54,695 nucleotides of DNA from Methylobacterium ajmalii (lineage in GTDB: Bacteria > Pseudomonadota > Alphaproteobacteria > Rhizobiales > Beijerinckiaceae). The number at the start of each line of letters is the position of its first letter. The stretch's first letter is position 1. The notes under the pieces are model-generated. The model was not told the DNA's origin. It was given only the letters and a program-made list of their open reading frames with translations, and did not search any database. Shown here piece by piece: positions 10,083 to 19,349 of this stretch. A program made the position numbers and the translations under genes. The stretch lies in NCBI RefSeq assembly GCF_016613415.1, contig NZ_JACWCT010000005.1, positions 1 through 54,695 of the forward strand. The letters are read 5' to 3'.

Positions 10083-10144
10083 GCCGTTCCCACCTCTCGC
10101 CGTGCGTTGTCGCATCTTCGTACCTCGTGCGTCTCCGCACATGC

Positions 10145-10217
10145 GTGAACGATGTTCAAATTTGCGCTTGAACAACGTTCACAGCTGTGGAAAGGTGCCT
10201 TCGTGAACAACGTTCAC
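10145..10217. promoter_or_regulatory. Three operator-like palindromes between tetR-type and pspA-type genes
   Basis: Three copies of GTGAAC-N3-GTTCAC lie at 10145-10159 (last base A), 10168-10182 (first base T) and 10203-10217 (perfect). Centres are 23 and 35 bases apart. The consensus is the size and symmetry of TetR-family operators. The sites lie between the divergent starts at 10082 and 10234, with the third 17 bases before the pspA-like ATG, close to its ribosome binding site. Binding by the neighbouring TetR protein is inference. Confidence 0.8.
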
Positions 10218-10233
10218 GGAACCGGAGCCGACG

Positions 10234-10968
10234 ATGCTCAACCTCCTCTCCACCCTCGTCCGGGGCGCAGCCGCCCGCGCCGCCGAGGACCTCCACGACC
10301 AGCACGCCTTCCTGATCCTAGAGCAGCAGCTGCGCGACGCGGCCGCCGCCCTCGACGACAGCCGCCGGGCGCTCGGGCGGGCCATCGCCCAGGAGGCCGT
10401 CGACGCCAAGCGGCAGACGGCGCTCTACGCCAGGATGGTCGATCTGGAGGCCAGCGCCGTCGCGGCGCTCGCCGGCGGGCGCGAGGATCTGGCGCGGGAG
10501 GCCGCCGAGGCCCTGGCGGAGATGGAGCAGGAGGCGCTCACCCTCGAGACGACCCGGGCGGCCTATGCGGCCGAGGTCGCCGCCCTGCGCCGCGCGGTGC
10601 GCAAGGGCACCCACCAGTTCGCCGAGCTGGAGCGCGGCCAGCGCATCGCCCGGGCGACGGAGGCGGTGCGCCGCCTGCGGGCCCGGCGCGGGCAGGGAAC
10701 GGGGAGCCCGGCGGCGCTCGCGGAGGCGCAGGCCACCCTGCGGCGCCTGCGCGAGGCCCAGGCCGCCGACGCCGCCTCCGACGAGGCGATGGCGATCATC
10801 GACGCGGCGGCGCCCGAATCCCTGTGCGAGCGCCTGGAGGAGGCCGGCTTCAGCCCGCGCCCCAGGCCGAGCGCCGGCAGCGTGATGGAGCGCCTGCGCG
10901 CCAAGGCGCAGGCCAAGGAGCAGGCCAAGCGCCAGACAGAGGCGCAGACCGAAGCCGGCACCGCCTGA
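10234..10968 (+). CDS. PspA/IM30-family protein
   Basis: 244 aa, almost entirely alpha-helical coiled coil rich in Ala, Glu and Arg. The N-terminal amphipathic segment MLNLLSTLVRGAAARAAEDL and the layout of the long helices fit the PspA/IM30 (Vipp1) family. These are peripheral membrane proteins that oligomerise on the inner face of the membrane under stress and limit proton leakage. There is no pspF or pspBC nearby, so control is not the enterobacterial kind; the TetR operator array upstream is the likely switch. It is followed after 40 bases by a small YiaA/YiaB-type membrane protein, probably co-transcribed. It is diverged from E. coli PspA, so the family call is good but the mechanism is inferred. 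Confidence 0.8.
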   Translation: MLNLLSTLVRGAAARAAEDLHDQHAFLILEQQLRDAAAALDDSRRALGRAIAQEAVDAKRQTALYARMVDLEASAVAALAGGREDLAREAAEALAEMEQEALTLETTRAAYAAEVAALRRAVRKGTHQFAELERGQRIARATEAVRRLRARRGQGTGSPAALAEAQATLRRLREAQAADAASDEAMAIIDAAAPESLCERLEEAGFSPRPRPSAGSVMERLRAKAQAKEQAKRQTEAQTEAGTA

Positions 10969-11008
10969 CCGCACCGAACCCGCATCCCGTTTTCGAGGAG
11001 ACACCGTC

Positions 11009-11281
11009 ATGACCCAGCAGACCACGCAGCACACCTCGGCCTGGGTGGCGTTCACCTACGCCTCGTTCATCGGCGCCGCCACCATGGTGGCGGGCGGCAT
11101 CCTGTTCCTGCCCCTCGACCTCTGGACCAAGGCCTACCTCGCCATGGGCGTGACGATGCTGGTCCAGTCCTGCATCACGATGGTCAAGACCGTGCGCGAC
11201 GTCCACGAGGGCAAGCGTCTCGTCAACCGCATCGAGGATGCCCGGGCCGAGCGCCTGCTGATGGAGATGGGCAAGGAATAG
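11009..11281 (+). CDS. YiaA/YiaB-family inner-membrane protein
   Basis: 90 aa. Two predicted membrane helices (about 13-36, SAWVAFTYASFIGAATMVAG, and about 42-62, AYLAMGVTMLVQSCITM) are followed by a charged cytoplasmic tail DVHEGKRLVNRIEDARAERLL. This is the YiaA/YiaB two-helix pattern, whose biochemical role is unknown. ATG 11009 has CGAGGAGACACC in front of it. It lies 40 bases after the PspA-family gene on the same strand and shares its TetR-type control region, so a role in membrane stress is suggested by context only. Confidence 0.85.
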   Translation: MTQQTTQHTSAWVAFTYASFIGAATMVAGGILFLPLDLWTKAYLAMGVTMLVQSCITMVKTVRDVHEGKRLVNRIEDARAERLLMEMGKE

Positions 11282-11426
11282 CCGGTTCTCGCGCGCGGCG
11301 GCCCGACATCGGATCGCCGCAGACCGCGGCAACAAAGCCGATTAGGGTTTACCGGCTAAGCACTCTTCCGCGGCGGCCGGGACCCGGCCTCCACGCACGA
11401 CGCAACACCCAGCGAGGAACGCCCCG

Positions 11427-14400
11427 ATGTCAGGATCGCTGATGGCCAGCCGGCGCTTCGCGCCCCTGTTCTGGTGCCAGTTCTTCTCCGCCTTCAACGA
11501 CAACTTCCTCAAGAACGCCCTGGTGTTCCTGATCATGTTCGGGGCGGGCGGGGTCGGCGGCGGCGCGGATGGCGGCTCGGCGGCCCTGGTGACGCTGGCC
11601 GGCGCGGCGTTCATCGCGCCGTTCTTCTTCCTGTCCGGCCTCGGCGGCCAGCTCGCCGACCGCTACGACAAGGCCTACGTCGCCCGCCGCCTCAAGGCGG
11701 CGGAGATCCTGGCGGCGGCCGTCGCGGTGCTCGGGTTCTGGCTTTCCTCAGTGCCGATCCTGTTCGTGGCCCTCGTCCTGTTCGGGATCGTCGCGGCCCT
11801 GTTCGGGCCGATCAAGTACGGCATCCTGCCCGACCACCTGGCGCGCGCCGAGCTGCCGGCCGGCAACGCGCTCATCGAGGCCGCCACCTTCCTCGCCATC
11901 CTCACCGGCACCATCGCGGGCGGGCTCGCGGTCACCCATGGCGGGGCGCACGCCTTCGGCCTCCTGGTGATGGGCTTTGCCGGCCTGTGCTGGCTCGCCA
12001 GCCTCGCCATCCCGACGACCGGCGAGGCGGCGCCCACCCTCGAGGTCGACCGCAACGTGCTGCGCTCGACCGGCTCCCTGATGCGCGACCTCTACGAGGA
12101 TACGCGGCTGTGGCGCACCGGGCTCATCACCAGCTGGTTCTGGCTCGTCGGCGCCGTGGTGCTGGCCCTGCTGCCGGCCCTGGTGAAGCGCACCTTCGGC
12201 GGCGACGAGACCGTGGTGACGGCGCTTCTCGCCCTGTTCTCGATCGGCGTGGCGCTCGGCTCCGGCCTCGCCTCCTGGCTCTGCGCCGGGCGGATCGTGA
12301 TGCTGCCGACCCCGATCGCGGCGCTGATCATGGGCCTCGTCTCCCTCGACCTCGCGCTCGTGGCGTCGGCGAGCGTCCCGCCCCCCTCCCCCGTCGGCGC
12401 CCTCGAGTTCCTGGGGTCGTGGCGCGGCGCCCGCATCGCGGTCGATTTCGTGGTGCTCGCCGCCGCCGCCGGCCTGTTCATCGTGCCCTCCTTCGCCGCG
12501 CTCCAGGCCTGGACCCCGAAGGAGCGCCGGGCCCGGGTCATCGCGGCCTCGAACGTGCTCGCCGCCGCCTTCATCGTGCTCGGCGCCGTCAGCCTCGCGG
12601 TGCTGCAGAAGGCCGGCCTGTCCTCGGCCGGGCAGTTCCTGATCGTGGGCATCGCCAACCTCGTCGCCGGCGTCGCCGTCATGGCGGTCCTGCCGACGAG
12701 CGGGTTCCGCGACTTCCTGTCGATCGTCTTCCGGGCCTTCTACCGGCTCGAGGTGCGGGGCCTGGAGAACATCGAGAAGGCCGGGCCGAACGCCATCATC
12801 GCCCTCAACCACGTCAGCTTCCTGGATGCGGGCCTCGCCCTGTCGCTGACCGAGCGCGAGCCGACCTTCGCCATCGACCATACCATCGCGCAGAAATGGT
12901 GGGTGAAGCCGTTCCTGTGGCTGACCCGGGCGCTGCCGCTCGACCCGACGAAGCCGATGGCGACGCGCACGCTCATCAACGCCGTCAAGGGCGGCGAGAC
13001 CCTGATCATCTTCCCCGAAGGCCGCCTCACCGTCACCGGCAGCCTGATGAAGGTCTATGACGGCGCCGGCCTCATCGCCGACAAGTCCGGCGTGCCGGTC
13101 GTGCCGGTGAAGATCGAGGGGCCGGAGCGGACGGCGTTCTCGCGCCTGTCCCGGGCCCAGGTCCGCCGGCGCTGGTGGCCCAAGTTCATCGTGACGGTGC
13201 TGGAGCCGGTGCGGCTCGAGGTCGATCCGGCGCTCAAGGGCAAGGCCCGCCGCCAGGCCGCCGGCGCGGCGCTCTACGGGGTGATGTCGGACCTGATCTT
13301 CCGCACCGCACCGATCGACCGCACGGTGTTCGACGCCGTGGTCGAGGCGGCCGAGCGCGAGGGCGGAGCCCGCGTCGCGCTCGAGGATCCGGTCACCGGC
13401 ACGCTCACCTACCGGCGCCTGCTGATGGGCGCCCGGGTGCTGGGCGCCAAGCTCGGGCCGCTGGCGCCGCAGGGCCGCGCCATCGGCGTGATGCTGCCGA
13501 ACGCCAACGCGGCGGCCGTCACCGTGCTCGGCGTGATGTCGGCCGGCCGCGTGCCGGCGATGATCAACTTCACGGCCGGCCCGGCCAACATCCTCAGCGC
13601 CTGCAAGGCCGCGGAGGTCGAGACCATCGTCACCTCCCGGGCCTTCGTGCAGAAGGGCCGCCTCGACGCGCTCCTGGAGACGCTGAGCCAGAGCCTGACC
13701 ATCGTCTACCTGGAGGACGTGCGGAGCCGGGTCGGCCGTCTCGACAAGCTGCGCGGATTCTTGGGCTGGCGGCAGGCGATCCACCCCCGCAAGCCCGAGG
13801 ACCCGGCCGCGATCCTGTTCACGTCGGGCAGCGAGGGCACGCCGAAGGGCGTGGTGCTCTCCCACCGCAACATGCTGGCCAACGCCGCCCAGGCCCAGGC
13901 GCGGATCGATTTCGGCCGCACCGACAAGGTGTTCAACGTCCTGCCGGTGTTCCACTCGTTCGGGCTCACCGTCGGGCTGGTGCTGCCGCTGGTCTCCGGC
14001 GTGCCGGTCTATCTCTACCCCTCGCCGCTGCACTACCGGATCGTGCCCGAGCTGGTCTACGGCTCGAACGCGACCATCCTGTTCGGCACCGACACGTTCC
14101 TGGCCGGCTACGCCCGGGTCGCCCACGCCTACGACTTCCGCTCGCTGCGCTACATCCTGGCCGGGGCCGAGCCGGTGAAGCCGGCGACCCGCAAGGCCTA
14201 CGCCGAAAAGTTCGGCCTGCGGATCCTGGAGGGCTACGGCGTCACCGAGACGGCGCCGGTGCTGGCGCTCAACACCCCGATGTTCAACCGCTTCGGCACG
14301 GTCGGGCGGGTCATGCCCGGCATGGAGGCGCGCCTCGAGCCGGTCCCGGGCGTCACGGAAGGCGGGCGCCTGTTCGTGCGCGGCCCCAACGTGATGCTGG

Positions 14401-14846
14401 GCTACCTCAGGGCCGAGAAGCCCGGCGTGCTGGAGGCCCCGGCCGAGGGCTGGCACGACACCGGCGACATCGTGACGATCGACGCGGACGGCTTCGTCAC
14501 CATCCGCGGCCGGGCCAAGCGCTTCGCCAAGGTCGGGGGCGAGATGATCTCGCTCGCCGCGGTCGAGGCGGTCGCCGCCGAGCTCTATCCCGACGCCGCC
14601 AGCGCGGTGGCGGCCCTGCCCGATGCCCGCAAGGGCGAGCGGCTGGTGCTGGTGACCGAGAAGAAGGATGCGACCCGCGCCGCCTTCCAGGCGCGCGCCC
14701 GGGCCAGCGGCCTCAGCGAGCTCGCCGTGCCGGCCGAGATCGTGGCGGTGGACGCGCTGCCCCAGCTCGGCTCCGGCAAGGTCGACTTCGCCGCCGTCAC
14801 CCGGCTCGCCGCCGAGCGGACCAAGCCCGCGGAGGCGGCGGCCTGA
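11427..14846 (+). CDS. LplT-PlsC-Aas fusion: MFS transporter, acyltransferase and acyl-ACP/CoA ligase
   Basis: 1139 aa with three enzymes in one chain. Residues 1 to about 430 form an LplT-like MFS transporter with about 12 TM helices, beginning FAPLFWCQFFSAFNDNFLKN. Residues about 435-640 are a PlsC acyltransferase with HX4D at H462-D467 (NHVSFLD) and FPEGRLT. From about 645 to the end is an AMP-forming acyl ligase with P-loop TSGSEGTPKGVVLSH (near 800), GYGVTE and the DTGD region. In enterobacteria LplT and Aas are separate and together re-import and re-acylate lysophospholipids. The fused form is common in alphaproteobacteria. ATG 11427 follows GAGGA. It sits next to the PspA-like pair, consistent with membrane maintenance. 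Confidence 0.94.
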   Translation: MSGSLMASRRFAPLFWCQFFSAFNDNFLKNALVFLIMFGAGGVGGGADGGSAALVTLAGAAFIAPFFFLSGLGGQLADRYDKAYVARRLKAAEILAAAVAVLGFWLSSVPILFVALVLFGIVAALFGPIKYGILPDHLARAELPAGNALIEAATFLAILTGTIAGGLAVTHGGAHAFGLLVMGFAGLCWLASLAIPTTGEAAPTLEVDRNVLRSTGSLMRDLYEDTRLWRTGLITSWFWLVGAVVLALLPALVKRTFGGDETVVTALLALFSIGVALGSGLASWLCAGRIVMLPTPIAALIMGLVSLDLALVASASVPPPSPVGALEFLGSWRGARIAVDFVVLAAAAGLFIVPSFAALQAWTPKERRARVIAASNVLAAAFIVLGAVSLAVLQKAGLSSAGQFLIVGIANLVAGVAVMAVLPTSGFRDFLSIVFRAFYRLEVRGLENIEKAGPNAIIALNHVSFLDAGLALSLTEREPTFAIDHTIAQKWWVKPFLWLTRALPLDPTKPMATRTLINAVKGGETLIIFPEGRLTVTGSLMKVYDGAGLIADKSGVPVVPVKIEGPERTAFSRLSRAQVRRRWWPKFIVTVLEPVRLEVDPALKGKARRQAAGAALYGVMSDLIFRTAPIDRTVFDAVVEAAEREGGARVALEDPVTGTLTYRRLLMGARVLGAKLGPLAPQGRAIGVMLPNANAAAVTVLGVMSAGRVPAMINFTAGPANILSACKAAEVETIVTSRAFVQKGRLDALLETLSQSLTIVYLEDVRSRVGRLDKLRGFLGWRQAIHPRKPEDPAAILFTSGSEGTPKGVVLSHRNMLANAAQAQARIDFGRTDKVFNVLPVFHSFGLTVGLVLPLVSGVPVYLYPSPLHYRIVPELVYGSNATILFGTDTFLAGYARVAHAYDFRSLRYILAGAEPVKPATRKAYAEKFGLRILEGYGVTETAPVLALNTPMFNRFGTVGRVMPGMEARLEPVPGVTEGGRLFVRGPNVMLGYLRAEKPGVLEAPAEGWHDTGDIVTIDADGFVTIRGRAKRFAKVGGEMISLAAVEAVAAELYPDAASAVAALPDARKGERLVLVTEKKDATRAAFQARARASGLSELAVPAEIVAVDALPQLGSGKVDFAAVTRLAAERTKPAEAAA

Positions 14847-14853
14847 GGACCGG

Positions 14854-14880
14854 GCCGGGGCGGATCCGATCCGCCCCGGC
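14854..14880. terminator. Bidirectional hairpin terminator
   Basis: GCCGGGGCGGAT at 14854-14865 pairs with ATCCGCCCCGGC at 14869-14880, a perfect 12-bp stem with a 3-base loop. It fills the 40-base gap between the converging acyl-ligase fusion and the methyltransferase gene, so it can end transcripts from both sides. Confidence 0.8.
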
Positions 14881-14886
14881 ACCCGT

Positions 14887-15726
14887 TCAGCCGCGCTTGC
14901 GATAGACGTAGACGTCCTGGTGCGCGTCGAGCTGCATCGGCCGGTACGAGACGGGCTCCAGCTCCGGCGCCGCCTCGGCCACCAGGCGCTCGACCGCGTC
15001 CTTGGTGAACCAGGTCAGGCCGTACTCGTCGGTGTAGTAGGGGTAGCGGGCGTAGTAGTAGCCGGCCTGCGCCATCGCCGAGAGCACCCCCGGCTTGTCG
15101 AGCCAGTACTGCTCGTAACGCTCCGCCGTCTCGGCCGAGCCCTGGCCGTGGATGGTGAACACCGCGACGCCGCCGGGCTTCAGGGCGCGGGCGACGTCGC
15201 GCAGGTTCGAGACCACGAAGTCCCGCGGCAGATGGGTGTAGACCGAGAGCAGGTAGATCAGGTCGTAGGCCGCGGACGGCTTGACCGCGGCGCGCTCCAT
15301 CACCGGCACCTGGGTCGCGCCGAACTCGGACGCCGTGAAGCGGGCGCCCTCGTCGATCACGTCGCAGACCGCGATGCGGTTGCCCGGCAGCCGCCGCGAC
15401 AGCTCGCGCACGATGCGGCCGTAGCCGCAGCCGATCTCCAGCGCCTGGCCGACCGAGTCCCAGTCGCGCCCGGCCTCCCTGAGCGCCGTCTCCAGGATGT
15501 CGACGAACTGGCGTGCGCCCGTCGTATAGCTCGCCACCCGGTCGGGGGCGGTCGAGGTCAGCATGAAGTCGTTGTAGTGGGCCCGGCCGATGCCGGCGAC
15601 CGGCCGGGCGCCGAGGCGCGAGCCGAGCGCGAAGCGGGCCTTGCGCCCGGCGGCGTAGAGGGACGGCGAACGCTTGATGACGTTCAGCATCCCGGGCGGG
15701 ATCAGCTTGGTTGAGAGAGAGGGCAC
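14887..15726 (-). CDS. Class I SAM-dependent methyltransferase
   Basis: 279 aa. The SAM-binding motif I is QALEIGCGYGRIVREL, followed by acidic motif II (IAVCDVIDEG) and motif IV (YDLIYLLSVYTHLPRD). LKPGGVAVFTIHG is the usual post-binding strand. The C-terminal third is rich in tyrosine (GYYYARYPYYTDEYGLTWF). The substrate is not identifiable. The start is uncertain. GTG 15726 has GGAG at a good distance and is preferred; ATG 15690 (MLNVIKRSP) is the alternative, and the frame is open to 15873. It lies downstream of murA on the same strand but 194 bases away, so co-transcription is not assured. Confidence 0.85.
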   Translation of the reverse strand: MPSLSTKLIPPGMLNVIKRSPSLYAAGRKARFALGSRLGARPVAGIGRAHYNDFMLTSTAPDRVASYTTGARQFVDILETALREAGRDWDSVGQALEIGCGYGRIVRELSRRLPGNRIAVCDVIDEGARFTASEFGATQVPVMERAAVKPSAAYDLIYLLSVYTHLPRDFVVSNLRDVARALKPGGVAVFTIHGQGSAETAERYEQYWLDKPGVLSAMAQAGYYYARYPYYTDEYGLTWFTKDAVERLVAEAAPELEPVSYRPMQLDAHQDVYVYRKRG

Positions 15727-15920
15727 GGGATCGCTCCGGTTGAACCGCTCCCGCCCGCGATCGACCGAGAGTGGCGGCACGATGCCGGCCCCCGGCCGCC
15801 CGGACAACGGTTGACGCGACTCAAGCCTAATGGAGGCTTGAGCCCGGCGGGAACATCCGCCGGGCCGGTTCACGCGCGTCTTTTGTTAGATCCCATCGCC
15901 CGATCGTCTGGAAGTGGACT

Positions 15921-17210
15921 TCACACCCGCTCGCGGCGGATCTCGGCGCCGCAGCGCACGAGCTTGGCCTCCAGCGCCTCGAAGCCGCGGTCGAGGTGGT
16001 AGACCCGGTTGATCTGGGTCTCGCCCTCGGCGGCGAGCCCGGCGATGACCAGCGAGACCGAGGCGCGCAGGTCGGTCGCCATCACGGGCGCGCCCTTGAG
16101 ACGCTCGACGCCCTCGACCACCGCGACGTCGCCCTCGAGCCGGATCTTCGCGCCGAGGCGGGCGAGCTCCTGCACGTGCATGAAGCGGTTCTCGAAGATC
16201 GTCTCGCGGATGCGCGACTGGCCCTTGGCCCGGGTCATCAGGGCCATGAACTGGGCCTGGAGGTCGGTCGGGAAGCCCGGGAACGGATCGGTGGTGATGT
16301 CGACCGCCGCGATGCCGTGGCCGTTGCGGCGCACCCGGATGCCGTGGTCGAGCGGCGTGACCTCGGTGCCGGTGGTGCCCAGGATGTCGAGCGCGCTGTG
16401 CAGGAGGTCGGCCCGGGTGTTCTCGAGCGTCACGTCGCCGCCGGTCATCGCCACCGCCATCGCGTAGGTGCCGGTCTCGATCCGGTCGGGCAGCACCGCG
16501 TGGCGGGCGCCCGAGAGGCGCGACACGCCCTCGATCTCGATGCGGGGCGTGCCGGCGCCCTCGATCCGCGCGCCCATCCGGGTCAGGCAGGCGGCGAGAT
16601 CCACCACCTCCGGCTCGCGGGCGGCGTTCTCGATCACCGTGGTGCCGTGCGCCAGCACCGCCGCCATCAGGGCGACGTGGGTGCCGCCGACCGTGACCTT
16701 CGGGAACTTGATCTCGCCGCCGCGCAAGCCGTTCTTGGTGCGCGCCACCGCGTAGCCGCCGTCGATCTCGATCGTGGCGCCGAGCGTCTCCAGCGCCATC
16801 AGCAGCAGGTCGACCGGGCGCGTGCCGATGGCGCAGCCGCCCGGCAGCGACACCCGCGCCTCGCCGAAGCGGGCGAGCAGCGGCGCGATCACCCAGAAGC
16901 TCGCCCGCATGGTCGAGACGAGGTCGTAGGGCGCCGTGGTGTCGATGACGTTCGAGGCGGTGAGCCGGATCGTCTGGCCGGCCTCGGTGGTCTGGCCCGG
17001 ACGCTTGCCCACCACCATGTGGTCGACGCCGTGATTGCCGAGGATGCGCAGGAGCGAGGCGACGTCGGCGAGCCGGGGCACGTTCGAGAGCTCGAGCGTC
17101 TCGCCGGTGAGCAGGCTGGCGATCATCAGCGGCAGGGCCGCGTTCTTGGCCCCCGAGATCGGGATGATGCCGTGAAGCGGCTTTCCGCCGACGATGTGAA
17201 TGCGATCCAT
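15921..17210 (-). CDS. murA: UDP-N-acetylglucosamine 1-carboxyvinyltransferase MurA
   Basis: 429 aa, the full length for MurA. It catalyses the first committed step of peptidoglycan synthesis, transfer of enolpyruvate from PEP to UDP-GlcNAc, in the cytoplasm. Motifs: [10 protein letters not shown] near residue 18-27 (catalytic lysine region), the active-site loop [14 protein letters not shown] with Cys126 (the fosfomycin target), and [14 protein letters not shown] with TIFENRFMH further on. The presence of Cys rather than Asp predicts fosfomycin sensitivity of the enzyme itself. It follows a conserved 58-aa gene on the same strand. Confidence 0.98.
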   Translation of the reverse strand: MDRIHIVGGKPLHGIIPISGAKNAALPLMIASLLTGETLELSNVPRLADVASLLRILGNHGVDHMVVGKRPGQTTEAGQTIRLTASNVIDTTAPYDLVSTMRASFWVIAPLLARFGEARVSLPGGCAIGTRPVDLLLMALETLGATIEIDGGYAVARTKNGLRGGEIKFPKVTVGGTHVALMAAVLAHGTTVIENAAREPEVVDLAACLTRMGARIEGAGTPRIEIEGVSRLSGARHAVLPDRIETGTYAMAVAMTGGDVTLENTRADLLHSALDILGTTGTEVTPLDHGIRVRRNGHGIAAVDITTDPFPGFPTDLQAQFMALMTRAKGQSRIRETIFENRFMHVQELARLGAKIRLEGDVAVVEGVERLKGAPVMATDLRASVSLVIAGLAAEGETQINRVYHLDRGFEALEAKLVRCGAEIRRERV

Positions 17211-17322
17211 GGTGAGAACGTCCCTCGCGCCTCTCGCGGCGCGTCCGGCGCGCCATTGAAGCGCGCCCCGATTCCGAAACCCATTTATTGCACCGCAGCG
17301 ATGCGACCGCTACGCTTGCGCG

Positions 17323-17499
17323 TCAACGCCCATCCCCGCCGGTTCGATCCGCGGGTGCGTCCGGCGGGGCCTCGCCGGGCTCGGCCGCCTCCCGGCCCCG
17401 CGCCTGCGCCTTGCGGCGCTTGAGGTTGTCCCGGAGCGCCGCCTTCAGGCGCTGCTCCCGGGTTCCGTCGCCGGACCTGCCGTCTTCCCGCCCGCTCAT
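17323..17499 (-). CDS. Small conserved basic protein beside murA
   Basis: 58 aa, very hydrophilic, with a central basic helix REQRLKAALRDNLKRRKAQA (about 14-33) and an acidic/proline tail. Short proteins with a core like RLKAALRxNLKRRK are widespread in Rhizobiales as unnamed ORFs, as far as I recall; no function is known to me. The ATG at 17499 follows GAAGG, and the frame remains open to 17598 without similar sequence. It lies 112 bases upstream of murA on the same strand and is divergent from hemA. Confidence 0.7.
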   Translation of the reverse strand: MSGREDGRSGDGTREQRLKAALRDNLKRRKAQARGREAAEPGEAPPDAPADRTGGDGR

Positions 17500-17609
17500 C
17501 GCGCGCGACCCTTCGTCGCCATGACCAATTTCCAGCTTCCGTGCCCGTGCGGGAGGCGTCAGAACGCCCGCCTCGCCCTCGACTTTTTCAAAAGACAAAG
17601 CCGTCGCAT

Positions 17610-17623
17610 TTGAGCGAGATCAA
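17610..17623. promoter_or_regulatory. FNR/FixK-type box upstream of hemA
   Basis: TTGAGCGAGATCAA matches the core TTGA-N6-TCAA exactly and the fuller TTGAT-N4-ATCAA consensus at 9 of 10 positions. It lies 118 bases before the hemA ATG, within the hemA/58-aa divergent region. In rhizobia hemA is known to be under FixK/FnrN control in low oxygen, so the position makes sense. Confidence 0.65.
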
Positions 17624-17740
17624 GGCGCGACCAGCGGCGGATCGGCGATCCCGGTCCCACGCCGCGCGGACGGGCTCCTTCCCGGGGCCTCGCCCGGTCC
17701 CGCCCCGGACAGCCGTCCGGCCAGACCGCGAAGGACCACG

Positions 17741-19024
17741 ATGCCCGAGACCCGGCCCGAGACCCGCCCCGACCCCGTTCAGGGCGCGACCGACTACCAG
17801 GCCCTCTTCCGCGGCGCCATCGAGCGCCTGCACGGCGAGCGCCGCTACCGCGTCTTCGCCGACATCGAGCGCATCAACGGCCGCTTTCCCGCCGCGCAGT
17901 GGCGCCGTCCCGACGCCACCACCCGCGAGATCACCGTGTGGTGCTCGAACGACTATCTCGGCATGGGTCAGCACCCGGCGGTGGTGGGCGCGCTCACCGA
18001 GACCGCGCAGCGCTGCGGCGTCGGCGCCGGCGGCACCCGCAACATCGCCGGCAACAATTCGCCGCTCGTCGACCTGGAGCGCGAGCTCGCCGACCTGCAC
18101 GGCAAGGAGGCGGGCCTCGTCTTCACCTCCGGCTACGTCTCGAACCAGGCCGGCATCTCGACGATCGCCAAGCTGATCCCGCATTGCCTGATCCTGTCGG
18201 ACGCCTTCAACCACAACTCGATGATCGAGGGCGTGCGCCAGTCGGGCTGCGACAAGCAGATCTTCCGCCACAACGACCTCGCCCACCTCGAGGAGCTGCT
18301 GATCGCCGCCGGCGACCGGCCGAAGCTGATCGCCTTTGAGAGCGTCTACTCGATGGACGGCGACGTGGCGCCGATCGGCAGGATCTGCGACCTCGCCGAG
18401 CGTTACGGCGCCATGACCTACCTCGACGAGGTCCACGCGGTCGGCCTCTACGGGCCGCGCGGCGCCGGCATCGCCGAGCGCGACCGGGTGATGGACCGGG
18501 TCGACGTGATCGAGGGCACGCTCGCCAAGGGCTTCGGCTGCGTCGGCGGCTACATCACCGGCTCGGCGGCGCTCTGCGACGCGGTGCGCAGCCACGCCCC
18601 CGGCTTCATCTTCACGACCGCGCTCCCCCCGGCGATCGCCGCCGCCGCCATCGCGTCGATCCGCCACCTCAAGCAGTCGGGCACCGAGCGCGAGGCGCAC
18701 CAGCGCCAGGCCGCCCGCACCAAGGCCGCCCTCCTCGATGCCGGCCTGCCGGTACTCGCCACCGAGACCCACATCGTCCCGGTGATGGTCGGCGACGCGG
18801 AGGCCTGCAAGGCGGCGGCCGACCGGCTGCTGGAGCGCCACGGCATCTACATCCAGCCGATCAACTACCCCACCGTGCCCCGCGGCACCGAGCGCCTGCG
18901 CATCACGCCCTCGCCGTTCCACGGCGAGGCGCATATCGCGGCGCTGACGGAAGCCCTGGTGGAAGTGTGGGACGTGCTGAACCTGCCGCGGGCCGGGACG
19001 GTGTTCGTCGAGGCGGCGGAGTAG
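17741..19024 (+). CDS. hemA: 5-aminolevulinate synthase
   Basis: 427 aa, a PLP-dependent homodimer that condenses glycine and succinyl-CoA to 5-aminolevulinate, the first step of the C4 (Shemin) route to haem and cobalamin. This route is typical of alphaproteobacteria. Motifs: [46 protein letters not shown], and the PLP lysine K263 in GTLAKGFG. The N-terminus carries a short [10 protein letters not shown] repeat. ATG 17741 follows AAGGA. An FNR/FixK-type box upstream suggests oxygen control. hemE and hemJ lie at the far end of the window. Confidence 0.97.
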   Translation: MPETRPETRPDPVQGATDYQALFRGAIERLHGERRYRVFADIERINGRFPAAQWRRPDATTREITVWCSNDYLGMGQHPAVVGALTETAQRCGVGAGGTRNIAGNNSPLVDLERELADLHGKEAGLVFTSGYVSNQAGISTIAKLIPHCLILSDAFNHNSMIEGVRQSGCDKQIFRHNDLAHLEELLIAAGDRPKLIAFESVYSMDGDVAPIGRICDLAERYGAMTYLDEVHAVGLYGPRGAGIAERDRVMDRVDVIEGTLAKGFGCVGGYITGSAALCDAVRSHAPGFIFTTALPPAIAAAAIASIRHLKQSGTEREAHQRQAARTKAALLDAGLPVLATETHIVPVMVGDAEACKAAADRLLERHGIYIQPINYPTVPRGTERLRITPSPFHGEAHIAALTEALVEVWDVLNLPRAGTVFVEAAE

Positions 19025-19088
19025 CGCGGAAGTCCGTTCTCCTCTCCCTTGCAGGGCAGGGCCGTTCGGGGAAAAGCCAAGGACGCGG

Positions 19089-19269
19089 GCTTTTTTCCCT
19101 CCCCCCTCTGCGGGGGAGGGTGCCCCGCGGAGCGGGGCGGGAGAGGGGCAGCGCGACGGTGCCAGGCAGGGCGCCTGTCAAAACTCTCGCGACTCTTCGG
19201 AAGCGGCGTCCCCTCTCCCGGCTCACTGCGTTCGCCACCCTCCCCCGCAGAGGAGGGAAGGGAAAAAGC
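19089..19269. repeat. Hairpin-rich dispersed repeat, copy A
   Basis: An element of about 181 bp with inverted ends. The left end is 19089-19122 (core CTCTGCGGGGGAGGGTG), and the right end 19236-19269 (core CACCCTCCCCCGCAGAG) is its reverse complement with a few differences. Inside is GCCCCGCGGAGCGGGGC, a second hairpin, and GAGGGGCAGCGCGACGGTGC, shared with copy B at 21827-22050. It lies between the convergent hemA and hisG side and could act as a terminator. It has no coding capacity and looks like a MITE or REP family. Confidence 0.85.
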
Positions 19270-19349
19270 TCGCACATTTCCTTCCGCGAACAGTCGTACC
19301 GTTGAGGAAGCAGCGTTCTATTTTGGAACTAGGTGACGGCTTGATCGCT

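Noticed and set aside
11748..14882. A 1044-aa minus-strand open frame opposite the LplT-PlsC-Aas fusion
   Set aside because: Antisense shadow; no domain, and His/Asp/Gln-rich sequence.
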